Source: an uncultured Eubacteriales bacterium
Lineage (GTDB): Bacteria; Bacillota; Clostridia; Christensenellales; Aristaeellaceae
Length of the DNA stretch: 54,204 bases
NCBI GenBank assembly: GCA_900315585.1
Contig: OMZP01000011.1
Span: 18,415-72,618, forward strand
Direction of reading: 5' to 3'
The translations under genes and the position numbers were made by a program. Below the pieces are notes generated by a model. It saw nothing but the letters and a program-made list of their open reading frames with translations, did no database searches and was not told the DNA's origin. Shown here one piece after another: positions 23,137 to 31,208 of the stretch (its first letter is position 1; each line of letters opens with the position of its first letter).

Positions 23137-23997
23137 TCAGTCCTGCGGTCGTCTGTAGAACCGGCCGGTGAGGGAGTCGGTGCGCTGGATGTTGATGAAG
23201 GCGTGGGGGTCCAGCTGGCGCACGTCGTGGACCACCCGGCGAATGTCCTCGCCGGAGAGCACGGTGTAGATCATCGAGCGGGGCTGGTTCAGGTAGAGCC
23301 CGGTGCCGTTGAACAGCGTGGCGGCGTGGTGGGTGGTGTCCCGGATGACGGCGTAGACCTCCTCCGGCTTGTCGGTGACGATCCAGAGGGTGCGGTGCTG
23401 GTAGCGGCGGAACAGCGTGTGCAGCGCCTGGGTGGTGCAGAACTGGAAGATCATGGAATACAGCGCCCGCTCCCAGCCGAACAGCAGCCCGGCCATCGCC
23501 AGCATCACCACGTTGCCGCCCAGGATGATGTTGAAGGCGTCGCGGCCGCTCTTCTCGGCCAGGTAGATGCTGATGAAGTCGGTGCCGCCGGTGCTGGCGT
23601 CGCCCCGCAGGCACAGGGAGATGGCCAGGCCGTTCACCAGGCCGCCGAACACACTGCAAAGCAGCGGATCCGCTGAGAAGGCGTAGGCGGGCAGCACGTC
23701 CGTCAGGATGCTGGAGATCACCACCGACAAGAGCGACAGCACCGCGAAACGCTTGCCGATGTAGCGGAAGCACAGCGCCGCCGCCAGGAAGTTCAGCGTC
23801 AGGCTGAACAGCGAATAGGGCGGGTTGAAGCCCAGGTATCGCTGGCAGATCTCCTGGATCAGCAGGGACAGGCCCGTGAACCCGCCGGGGAACAGGCCCG
23901 CCGCCCGGGCGAAGCACACCGTGCCCACGGCATAGAGGAACGCGCCGACGACGATCAGCAACAGCCGCCGCCACAGGGGACGCTGCTTGTTTTCCAT
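23137..23997 (-). CDS. YitT family membrane protein (DUF161/DUF2179)
   Basis: 286 residues from the ATG at 23997, after AAGGAGTTGATCCC. Five or six membrane segments, with the family stretch GTVCFARAAGLFPGGFTGLSLLIQ near the start and GDASTGGTDFISIYLAEKSG in the middle. The C-terminal cytosolic DUF2179 domain (about 200-286) shows RTLWIVTDKPEEVYAVI and SGEDIRRVVHDVRQLDPHAFINIQ. Function in the family is not established. The frame is open far upstream through the antisense of the helicase gene, but that part is not real. Confidence 0.9.
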   Translation of the reverse strand: MENKQRPLWRRLLLIVVGAFLYAVGTVCFARAAGLFPGGFTGLSLLIQEICQRYLGFNPPYSLFSLTLNFLAAALCFRYIGKRFAVLSLLSVVISSILTDVLPAYAFSADPLLCSVFGGLVNGLAISLCLRGDASTGGTDFISIYLAEKSGRDAFNIILGGNVVMLAMAGLLFGWERALYSMIFQFCTTQALHTLFRRYQHRTLWIVTDKPEEVYAVIRDTTHHAATLFNGTGLYLNQPRSMIYTVLSGEDIRRVVHDVRQLDPHAFINIQRTDSLTGRFYRRPQD

Positions 23998-24025
23998 GGG
24001 ATCAACTCCTTTTCTTCTGCCTATT

Positions 24026-24054
24026 ATTGTATAACTGGCTTGAAAAATTCGCAA
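24026..24054 (-). promoter_or_regulatory. Promoter of the YitT gene
   Basis: Minus strand TTGCGA (24049-24054), 17-bp spacer, TACAAT (24026-24031). Divergent from the helicase promoter 28 bases away. Confidence 0.75.
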
Positions 24055-24078
24055 GGCCTTTTCTTTTTCATTACATTG

Positions 24079-24087
24079 TGTTATAAT
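24079..24087 (+). promoter_or_regulatory. Extended -10 promoter of the HelD-like gene
   Basis: TGTTATAAT, a TGnTATAAT element, 25 bases before the ATG at 24112. Confidence 0.65.
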
Positions 24088-24111
24088 GTTATATCTGTTA
24101 TGGAGGTTGCC

Positions 24112-26259
24112 ATGGAACACTTGATTGAACTGACGCAGGAGCAGGCCTACACCGCCCGGGTGCAGCAGCTTCTGCTGGCTTTGATAGAGCGGGCGCAGGT
24201 CATCGCCAGCGACCATCTCCAGTCCATCCAGGCCATCGTGGCCGACGCCTGGGAGGATCTGCGCGTGAAGCCCACCGCCCTCTCCGAGGAGGACCTGGAG
24301 CAGCTGTCCACCGAGGTGGACCGTTTCGTGGTGCGCCGCCAGTTCGCCGACAGCATGGCCGAGCGCAGCCGTCGGATGCTGATGAAGCCCTTCTTCGCCC
24401 GAGTGGATTTCATCGAGCAGGGCGAGGACAGGGTGGAGAAGATCGTCATCGGGCTCTACAGTTTGAAGGACGAGAAGGGCGAGCTGCTGGTGCACGACTG
24501 GCGCGCGCCGGTTTGCAGCCTGTACTACGACGCCACCCCCGGCGAGGCGAAGTACCAGAGCCCCTCCGGGGAGATCTGGGGCCGGCTGACCCTCAAGCGG
24601 CAGTACCGCATGGAGGAGGGGCGGCTGAAATACTACGTGGACACCACGCTGAGCATTGACGACGCGATGCTGCTGGACATCCTGTCCGGGGCCACCAGCC
24701 GCCACATGCGCCAGATCGTGGCCACGATCCAGTCCGAGCAGAACGCCGCCATCCGTCAGGAGACCGCCCGGGTGGTGTCCGTGGTGGGCGGCGCGGGCTC
24801 CGGCAAGACCAGCGTGGCCATGCACCGGGCGGCCTACCTGATGTACCGGCGAAGGGACGTGCTGGACGCCAGCCGCATCACGATCCTCTCGCCCAGCACC
24901 GCCTTTTCCGAATACGTCTCCGGCGTGCTGCCGGAGCTGGGCGAGGAGAACATCCGCGCCCGCACCCTCCGGGAAGTGGTGGAGGAGGTGCTGGGCAAGA
25001 AGGTGGAGAAGCCCTATCGCCAGCTGGAGGCCCTGCTGGACGAGAACAGCGAGCTGCGCCGCCGGTCCGTGGCCTACAAGGGCGGGGCCGAGTTCATGGA
25101 GATCCTGAAGCGGTTCGCCGACGACTTCGCCGCCTATGGCCCGGCCTTCCGGGACGTGCGCCTGGACCATCAGGTGCTGATCCGGCGGGACGAGCTGATC
25201 AGGATGTACAAGGGCGAGCTCTCCCTGCTCACCCCCGCCCAGAAGCTGATGCGCATGGGCGCCACGCTGCAAACCCGGCTGTCCGGCTGGGAGGAGCGCC
25301 TGTACAAGCAGTATGAGAAGAGCTTTTCCGGCAAGTACAGCCAGCGGGAGCTGCGGCAGATGAGCAACATGGCCGTGGCCCAGCGGCTGCAGCCGGTGCG
25401 CGCTCAGCTGCGGGGGATGCTGGAGCTGAAGGGGAACGCGCTGCTGAGCCGGGCCCTGCGCGCCGCGCCCCGGGAGCTGGCGGAGGCTTACCGGGACAAC
25501 CAGGCCGCTGGGATCACCTGGTGGGAGGACGCCGTGGCCGAGGCCTACCTGATGGTCCGGCTGGGGTTCGCCGCCCCGGACAAGATGATCTATCACCTGC
25601 TGGTGGACGAGGCCCAGGACTATTCCGACACGGCCCTGGCCATGCTCTCGGCCTACTATCCCAACGCCGCGGTCACGCTGTTGGGCGACCCCAAGCAGCG
25701 CACCACGCCGGGGCTGGAGCCCTGCGACCCGGCGCGCTGGGGCGCCTGCTTCGGCATGGCGGACGCGCCGCTGCTGCCGCTGTCGAAGTGCTATCGCTCC
25801 ACGCTGCCCATCGCGAACCTGTGCAACCGCATCCTGCCGGACGGCGAACAGCTGCAGCCCTTCGGCCGGGAGGGGGCGGAGCCCATCGTGGCCCAGTATT
25901 CCGAACAGCTGCTCCGGCAGACGCTGGAGGATTTTCGGGCGGCGGGGCACCAGTCCATCGCCGTCATCACCCGCAGCCAGTCCCAGGCGGATTCGCTGTC
26001 TACGAAGCTGGACAACGTGTACCGGCTGGACGGCGGCGAGGCGGACCTCAATTACGAGGCCGGGGACAACGTGGTGGCCTGCTACCACCTGACCAAGGGC
26101 ATGGAGTTCGACGCCGTGATCGTGGTCTGGCCGGACGTGGAGCTGACCGGCGACGAGCGCCGCAGGCTCTACACCGCCGCCTCCCGAGCCCTCCACGCCG
26201 CGGCGCTGCTGGGCGGGGGAAAGCTCCTGAAGGAGTTGGGAGTGAGGAGTTGGGAGTGA
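24112..26259 (+). CDS. HelD-like superfamily 1 (UvrD/Rep) helicase
   Basis: 715 residues from the ATG at 24112, after GGAGG. An N-terminal coiled region (1-60) and the segment RVDFIEQGEDRVEKIVIGLYSLKD ... DWRAPVCSLYYD are typical of HelD proteins, which bind RNA polymerase and release it from DNA using ATP. Walker A is GGAGSGKTSVAMHR (about 226), Walker B LLVDEAQDYS (about 496), motif III LGDPKQRTTPG, motif IV CYRSTLPI, and KGMEFDAVIV near the end. The C-terminal KELGVRSWE and stop are read from the tandem GGAGTGAGGAGTT repeat that follows. RNA polymerase partnership is inferred from the family. Confidence 0.9.
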   Translation: MEHLIELTQEQAYTARVQQLLLALIERAQVIASDHLQSIQAIVADAWEDLRVKPTALSEEDLEQLSTEVDRFVVRRQFADSMAERSRRMLMKPFFARVDFIEQGEDRVEKIVIGLYSLKDEKGELLVHDWRAPVCSLYYDATPGEAKYQSPSGEIWGRLTLKRQYRMEEGRLKYYVDTTLSIDDAMLLDILSGATSRHMRQIVATIQSEQNAAIRQETARVVSVVGGAGSGKTSVAMHRAAYLMYRRRDVLDASRITILSPSTAFSEYVSGVLPELGEENIRARTLREVVEEVLGKKVEKPYRQLEALLDENSELRRRSVAYKGGAEFMEILKRFADDFAAYGPAFRDVRLDHQVLIRRDELIRMYKGELSLLTPAQKLMRMGATLQTRLSGWEERLYKQYEKSFSGKYSQRELRQMSNMAVAQRLQPVRAQLRGMLELKGNALLSRALRAAPRELAEAYRDNQAAGITWWEDAVAEAYLMVRLGFAAPDKMIYHLLVDEAQDYSDTALAMLSAYYPNAAVTLLGDPKQRTTPGLEPCDPARWGACFGMADAPLLPLSKCYRSTLPIANLCNRILPDGEQLQPFGREGAEPIVAQYSEQLLRQTLEDFRAAGHQSIAVITRSQSQADSLSTKLDNVYRLDGGEADLNYEAGDNVVACYHLTKGMEFDAVIVVWPDVELTGDERRRLYTAASRALHAAALLGGGKLLKELGVRSWE

Positions 26260-26274
26260 GGAGTTAGGAGTTTA
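26229..26274. repeat. Short tandem repeat at the helicase 3-prime end
   Basis: Tandem GAGTTGGGAGTGAG-type units overlap the last codons of the helicase gene. A weak inverted counterpart (TTCTTCACTC) lies near 26301. Confidence 0.75.
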
Positions 26275-26324
26275 AGTCAGCGAATGCCATAAACTCTTCG
26301 TTCTTCACTCGACGGAGTGGTTGA

Positions 26325-27557
26325 ATGATGTACGATGTATTGATCATTGGCGGCGGGGCCTCCGGGCTGATCGCCGCCTGCGCGCTGGCCCTGCGGGGAC
26401 GGCGCGTTGTTCTGCTGGAAAAGCAGGCGCGGGTGGGCCGGAAGCTGCTGAGCACCGGCAACGGGCGCTGCAATCTGACGAATTTAAAGGCCGGCGCCGG
26501 GGACTACCACGGCGCCCGACAGGCCGCGCAGGCGGCGCTTCGGGCCTGGCCGCCGAAAAAGGTGCTGGGCTTCTTCGAGGCAATCGGCATCCCGTGCAGT
26601 GCGGACGAAGCGGGGCGGGTCTATCCGCTGAGCCGCCAGGCGGCGTCGGTGCTGGACGCGCTACGGCTGTGCTGCGACGAGAACGGCGTGGAGACCCGCT
26701 CCGACTTCCGGGTGGTGAAGCTGGAAAAGCGCGGAAAGGCTTTCACGGCGACCGGCGACGGCGGGCAGGCGGTTTCCGCCCGCTGTGCGCTGGTGTGCAC
26801 CGGCGGGCTGGCCGCGCCGAAGCTGGGCGCGTCCGGCGAGGGCTACCGGCTGCTGGAGGGCTTTGGGCACCGGATCACGCCCCGGTTCCCGGCCATCGCC
26901 GCGCTGAAAACGCCGCCGGAGGCGGTGCGGGGATTGAAGGGCATCCGCGCCGAGGGGGAGATCGCGCTGGTTTCGGAGGGCAAGGAGCTGCGGACGGAGG
27001 CCGGGGAGGTGCTGTTCGCTGAGAACGGCGTGTCCGGCATCGCGGCCATGCAGCTGGCCCGGCAGGTCAACGAGGCCCTGCGGGCGGGGAAGAAGTGCGA
27101 GGCGCGGCTGAACTTCCTGCCCGGCGGGAACGTCGGGGAGATGCTGCGCGCCCGGGCGGAGCGCCTGCCGAAGCGGACCTTGGACGACTTCCTGAACGGC
27201 ATCGTGGCCAGGCGCCTGGGCCAGCGGCTGGCGAAGGCGGCGGGGCTGGAGCTGGCGCTTCCGGCGGGGTCGCTGACGGCGGCGCAGGTGAAAAGGCTGG
27301 CGGAGGCGCTTGCCGGATGGACGCTGCCCGTCACCGGCACGCTGGACTTCGACCAGGCCCAGGTGACCGCCGGGGGCGCGAGCTTGAAGGACTTCGACAT
27401 CCGGGATATGCAGTCCCTGCGCGCGCCGGGGCTGTTCGCGGCGGGCGAGGTGCTGGACGTGGACGGCGACTGCGGCGGCTTCAATTTGCAGTGGGCCTGG
27501 AGCAGCGCCCTGATGGCCGCGGAGGGCATGATGAAATTATTGGAGGAAGAGCGTTGA
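26325..27557 (+). CDS. BaiN/YhiN (HI0933) family FAD-dependent oxidoreductase
   Basis: 410 residues. The dinucleotide-binding motif is DVLIIGGGASGLIAACALA (residues 4-22) and the family signature is KQARVGRKLLSTGNGRCNLTNL. The FAD-binding C-terminus is GLFAAGEVLDVDGDCGGFNLQWAWSSALMAAEGM. Members include flavoproteins of uncertain role; a bile-acid role (BaiN) has been proposed for one homologue only. Spacing GGAG-7-ATG supports the start at 26325. The gene overlaps the next FAD gene by four bases (TTGA), so the two flavoproteins are co-translated. Confidence 0.88.
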   Translation: MMYDVLIIGGGASGLIAACALALRGRRVVLLEKQARVGRKLLSTGNGRCNLTNLKAGAGDYHGARQAAQAALRAWPPKKVLGFFEAIGIPCSADEAGRVYPLSRQAASVLDALRLCCDENGVETRSDFRVVKLEKRGKAFTATGDGGQAVSARCALVCTGGLAAPKLGASGEGYRLLEGFGHRITPRFPAIAALKTPPEAVRGLKGIRAEGEIALVSEGKELRTEAGEVLFAENGVSGIAAMQLARQVNEALRAGKKCEARLNFLPGGNVGEMLRARAERLPKRTLDDFLNGIVARRLGQRLAKAAGLELALPAGSLTAAQVKRLAEALAGWTLPVTGTLDFDQAQVTAGGASLKDFDIRDMQSLRAPGLFAAGEVLDVDGDCGGFNLQWAWSSALMAAEGMMKLLEEER

Positions 27558-29467
27558 AGATTCGCATCAACCAGCTTCGGCAGAAGCTGGACGACTGGCA
27601 GCTCGCGCCGGAGGAGTTGGCGGCGCGGGCGCTGCATGTGAAGCGGGAGGACGTGGTTTCGGCGCGGCTGGCGCGCCGGTCCGTGGACGCCCGGGACAAG
27701 GGGGACGTGCACTTTACCCTGACGCTGGACGTGGAGACCGCGCGGCCGGTGCGGCTGCCGAGGAACGCGGTGGAGGTCAGGGGGGAAAACACCTCATCCG
27801 TCACGGCTGCGCCGTGCCACCTTCCCCTCAAGGGGAAGGCTTTTGATGCGCTCCGGGCCGTACAGGGGAACGATGCCGAACAATCGGGCCAGGGCAGGTT
27901 TCCCGCGCCGGAATCAGTGGCGCGGGAAACCGATGCCAGGAAGGCGGCAGCGAGTGGGAGCGGCGTGGGAGAATCAGGCCAGGGCAGGTTTCCCGCGCTG
28001 GAATCAGTGGCGCGGGAAACCGATAAAAGAAAGGCGGCAGCGAGTGGGGGCGGCGTGGGAGAATCGGGCCAGGGCAGGTTTCCCGCGCTGGAATCAGTGG
28101 CGCGGGGAACCGATACCAGAAAGGCGGCAGCGAGTGGGGGCGGGCCCCGCCCGCTGGTGGTCGGCATGGGGCCTGCCGGGCTGTTCGCGGCGCTGACGCT
28201 GGCAAGGGCGGGATTGAAGCCCGTGGTGGTGGAGCGGGGCAAGTGCGTGGAGGAGCGGGAGAAGGACGTGGCCGCTTTCTGGAACGGCGGGCCCTTCAAC
28301 CCCAGGAGCAACGTGCAGTTCGGCGAGGGCGGCGCGGGCACCTTCTCCGACGGCAAGCTGAACAGCGGCATCAAGGATCTCCGCTGCCGCGCCGTGCTGG
28401 AGGAGATGGCCCGAGCCGGAGCGCCGGAGTCCATCCTCTGGCAGGCCAAGCCCCATGTGGGCACTGACCATCTGAAGACCATGGTGAGAAACCTCCGTCA
28501 GGAGATCATCGCCCTGGGCGGCGACGTGCGCTATGAGACGACCCTGACCGGCCTGGACATTCTGGACGGGCGCGTTGCGGGCGTGCGGCTTACCGGCCCG
28601 GAGGGGGAATACCGGATGGACGCCACGGACGTGATCCTCGCCGTGGGCCACAGCGCCCGGGACACCTTCGAGATGGTGCGGGACGCGGGCGCGACCCTGT
28701 CCCGCAAGCCCTTCGCCATCGGCGCGCGGATCGAGCACCGCCAGAAGATGATCGACCGCGCCCAGTACGGCGCGGCGGCGGAGCACCCGGCCCTGGGCGC
28801 GGCGGACTACAAGCTGGCCGTGCATCTTCCCGGCGGGCGCTCGGTGTACACCTTTTGCATGTGCCCCGGCGGGCAGGTGGTGGCCGCGGCCAGCGAGGAC
28901 GGCGGCGTGGTGGTGAACGGCATGAGCCTCTACGCCCGGGATGGCGAGAACGCCAACAGCGCGCTGCTGGTGAACGTGCTGCCGGAGGACTTCGGCGGCG
29001 ACGACCCGCTGGCGGGCGTGGCCTTCCAGCGCAGGTGGGAGCGGGCGGCCTTCGAGGCGGGCGGCGGGGACTGGCGCGCCCCGGCCCAGAAGGTGGGCGA
29101 CTTCCTGGCGAAGCGGCCCAGCGAGGGCCCCGGGAGCGTGCGGCCCAGCTATCGCCCCGGCGTGAAGTGGGGGAGCCTGGACGGATGCCTGCCGGGGTTC
29201 GTCACGGAGAGCCTGCGGGAGGCGCTGCCCCTGCTGGATAAAAAGCTCCACGGGTTCAGCCACCCGGACGCCGTGCTCACCGGGGTGGAGACGCGCTCGT
29301 CCTCGCCGGTGCGCATCGAGCGGGACGCGCTCTGCCAGTCCAATCTCCGCGGGCTCTATCCCTGCGGCGAGGGCGCGGGCTATGCCGGGGGCATCATGTC
29401 CGCCGCCGTGGACGGGATGCGCTGCGCCGAGGCGGTATTGTCCTCCGATTTGCGGGGCAAATCGTAA
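27554..29467 (+). CDS. FAD-dependent dehydrogenase (COG2509 type) with repeat-derived insert
   Basis: 637 residues from TTG 27554 (GGAGGAAG upstream, start overlapping the previous stop). Residues 1-79 match the N-terminal domain of these proteins (KIRINQLRQKLDD, RALHVKREDV, KGDVHFTLTLDV). The FAD domain begins at about 196 with PLVVGMGPAGLFAALTLARAG and continues with NPRSNVQFGEGGAGTFSDGK and the C-terminal YPCGEGAGYAGGIMSAAVDG. Between them is an insert of about 117 residues made of dispersed family B sequence and three 30-residue repeats (SGQGRFPALESVARETDKRK...). The frame stays open through the insert, so the protein may still be made. The electron partner and substrate are unknown. Confidence 0.88.
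   Translation: MKIRINQLRQKLDDWQLAPEELAARALHVKREDVVSARLARRSVDARDKGDVHFTLTLDVETARPVRLPRNAVEVRGENTSSVTAAPCHLPLKGKAFDALRAVQGNDAEQSGQGRFPAPESVARETDARKAAASGSGVGESGQGRFPALESVARETDKRKAAASGGGVGESGQGRFPALESVARGTDTRKAAASGGGPRPLVVGMGPAGLFAALTLARAGLKPVVVERGKCVEEREKDVAAFWNGGPFNPRSNVQFGEGGAGTFSDGKLNSGIKDLRCRAVLEEMARAGAPESILWQAKPHVGTDHLKTMVRNLRQEIIALGGDVRYETTLTGLDILDGRVAGVRLTGPEGEYRMDATDVILAVGHSARDTFEMVRDAGATLSRKPFAIGARIEHRQKMIDRAQYGAAAEHPALGAADYKLAVHLPGGRSVYTFCMCPGGQVVAAASEDGGVVVNGMSLYARDGENANSALLVNVLPEDFGGDDPLAGVAFQRRWERAAFEAGGGDWRAPAQKVGDFLAKRPSEGPGSVRPSYRPGVKWGSLDGCLPGFVTESLREALPLLDKKLHGFSHPDAVLTGVETRSSSPVRIERDALCQSNLRGLYPCGEGAGYAGGIMSAAVDGMRCAEAVLSSDLRGKS
27787..28141. repeat. Coding repeat insert in the COG2509 gene
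   Basis: Family B sequence (CACCTCATCCG..CCTTCCCCTCAAGGGGAAGG) at 27787-27842 is followed by three 90-bp tandem copies starting near 27881, 27971 and 28061. Each 90-bp unit carries an inverted pair, GGTTTCCCGCGC and GCGCGGGAAACC, about 11 bases apart. Since 90 is a multiple of three, the frame is kept. Confidence 0.9.
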
Positions 29468-29468
29468 T

Positions 29469-29709
29469 AGGAGTGAGGAATGAGGAATTCAGGAAGAAAT
29501 CCTGACGGATTTCCTGGATTGAAAATGGAGTAGACGTAGATAAACCTTATTTCTACTGAAATTGAGCAAGGATGGGTGTGTTTTATACGAAATTGAGTAT
29601 AAATACGAAGAATTATCCTTGAAGTAGAAACCGAAGTTATGGCTCTCCTGCTCATATTATCAAAACAAATCCGAAGGATTTGCACCACAATTCCTCATTC
29701 CTCACTCCT
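29469..29709. repeat. MITE-like island with 21-bp perfect terminal inverted repeats
   Basis: 29469-29489 and 29689-29709 are exact complements over 21 bases (GAGTGAGGAATGAGG core). Just inside lie short hairpins AAATCC-tgac-GGATTT (29507-29522) and AAATCC-gaa-GGATTT. The centre is AT-rich with no gene. It fills most of the 307-base gap between the FAD and HAD genes; further CCACTCTCC tandem units follow to about 29738. Confidence 0.88.
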
Positions 29710-29774
29710 CATTCCTCATTCCACTCTCCACTCTCCACCCTTTTCCACCCAAACGATATACGAGGAGTACAAAC

Positions 29775-31076
29775 ATGAATCTATCCCAACCCCCCTTCCA
29801 TGCCGCGCTGTTTGACCTGGACGGGACGCTGCTGGACAGCGGCTACGTCTGGCGGGACGTGGACGCGAAATTCTTTGCCGATCGGCACGTCGAGTTCGAC
29901 CACGCCGAATACGCCCGCGCCGTGCAGGGCCTGAGCTTTCGGGAGGCCGCCGTCTACACCAAGCGGCGCTTCGGCCTGCCGGAGAGCGTGGAGGCCATCA
30001 TGGGCGAGTGGATGGCCATGGCGCGAGAGGCATACGCCCATCATGTGAACTTGAAGCCCGGCGCGCGGGCGTACCTGCGCCAGCTGAAGCGGGCGGGCGT
30101 GAAGCTGGCGGTGGTGACGGCGAACCGGGCGGAGCTGTTCATGCCCGCGCTGGAGCGCCACGGTCTGGCGGAGCTGTTCGACGCATTCTGCACCAGCGCC
30201 GAGGTCGGGAACGTCAACAAGTCCGACGGCGCGATCTATCGCCTGGCGGCCCGGCGGCTGGGCGTCGCGCCGGAGGCATGCGCGGTGTTTGAGGACGTGC
30301 TGGAGGGCATCGTCGGGGCGAAGGGCTGCGGCATGCGGGTTTACGCCATCGAGGACGCGGCCGCCGAGCACCACCGGGAGGCCATTGCCGCCCTGGCGGA
30401 CGGCAGCGCGGCGGACTTCACCGGATGGCTGCGCCCGGACGAGCCGCCCCGCCGCTGCGTGATCTTCACCGCCCGATGCGAGGGCGACCTTTCGCGGGCT
30501 TATGCGCCCCGGCCCGGGGATTACGTGCTCTGCGCCGACGGCGGCTGGCAGCTGGCGCGGGCCATGGGCGTCAGGCCCGACCGGGTGATCGGGGACTTCG
30601 ATTCCTCCGACGAGCCGGCGGGGGAGCGGACCGAGCGCGTGCCCGTGGAGAAGGACGACACCGACACGATGCTGTGCCTGAAGCGGGGCCTGGCCATGGG
30701 CTTCGAGGACTTCCGGATCGTCGGCGGCTTCGGCGGGCGGCTGGATCACACGCTGGCGAACCTCCAGACGCTGCACTACGCGGCGCTGCGGGGCGCGCGG
30801 GCGGAGATGGCGGACGGGCGGCGCTGGGCGACGGCTATATATAATGAAGGAATCCGGATTCCCGCGGACGTTTTGGGCGGGGTTCCGGCGAAGCTGTCGG
30901 TGCTGTCGCTGACGGACGAGAGCCGGGGCGTGACCATCCGGGGTGCGAAGTACCCCCTGGAGAACGGCACGCTGACCAACGCCTTCCCCCTGGGCATGGG
31001 CAACGATTTCGCCGCCGAGGCTGCCGAGATCGCCGTAGCCGAGGGCGTTTTGCTGGTGACGGTGAGCGGGGAATGA
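29775..31076 (+). CDS. Fusion: HAD-family phosphatase plus thiamine pyrophosphokinase
   Basis: 433 residues. Residues 8-220 are a HAD hydrolase of the beta-phosphoglucomutase/phosphatase group: FDLDGTLLDSG (13-23), VVTANRAEL, and NKSDGAIYRLAARRLG ... CAVFEDVLEG. Residues about 226-433 are a thiamine pyrophosphokinase: CADGGWQLARAMGVRPDRVIGDFDSSD, EKDDTDTMLCLKRGL, VGGFGGRLDHTLANLQTL and a C-terminal substrate domain with PLENGTLTN..GMGNDF. The kinase half makes thiamine diphosphate from thiamine and ATP. The phosphatase half could supply thiamine by dephosphorylating thiamine monophosphate; that link is inference. GAGGAG precedes the ATG. No other thiamine genes are nearby. Confidence 0.88.
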   Translation: MNLSQPPFHAALFDLDGTLLDSGYVWRDVDAKFFADRHVEFDHAEYARAVQGLSFREAAVYTKRRFGLPESVEAIMGEWMAMAREAYAHHVNLKPGARAYLRQLKRAGVKLAVVTANRAELFMPALERHGLAELFDAFCTSAEVGNVNKSDGAIYRLAARRLGVAPEACAVFEDVLEGIVGAKGCGMRVYAIEDAAAEHHREAIAALADGSAADFTGWLRPDEPPRRCVIFTARCEGDLSRAYAPRPGDYVLCADGGWQLARAMGVRPDRVIGDFDSSDEPAGERTERVPVEKDDTDTMLCLKRGLAMGFEDFRIVGGFGGRLDHTLANLQTLHYAALRGARAEMADGRRWATAIYNEGIRIPADVLGGVPAKLSVLSLTDESRGVTIRGAKYPLENGTLTNAFPLGMGNDFAAEAAEIAVAEGVLLVTVSGE

Positions 31077-31157
31077 AAATATTACAGAACGATGACATAT
31101 ATTCTTATTGAAATCTTAATTATTTAAAGACTTGTTAATATATCTGAAAGCGTGATG

Positions 31158-31166
31158 TGTTACAAT
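31158..31166 (+). promoter_or_regulatory. Extended -10 promoter of the repeat-protein gene
   Basis: TGTTACAAT, a TGnTACAAT element, in an AT-rich stretch (31080-31200), 42 bases before the ATG. Confidence 0.6.
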
Positions 31167-31208
31167 ATGTTTATCCAGTGAAATATTGGAAAGAAGGAGA
31201 GTGGAACC

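Noticed and set aside
23998..26196. Very long minus-strand open frame antisense to the helicase gene
   Set aside because: The GC-rich complement of a real gene leaves open frames. Only the part below 23997 has a ribosome site and matches a family (YitT).
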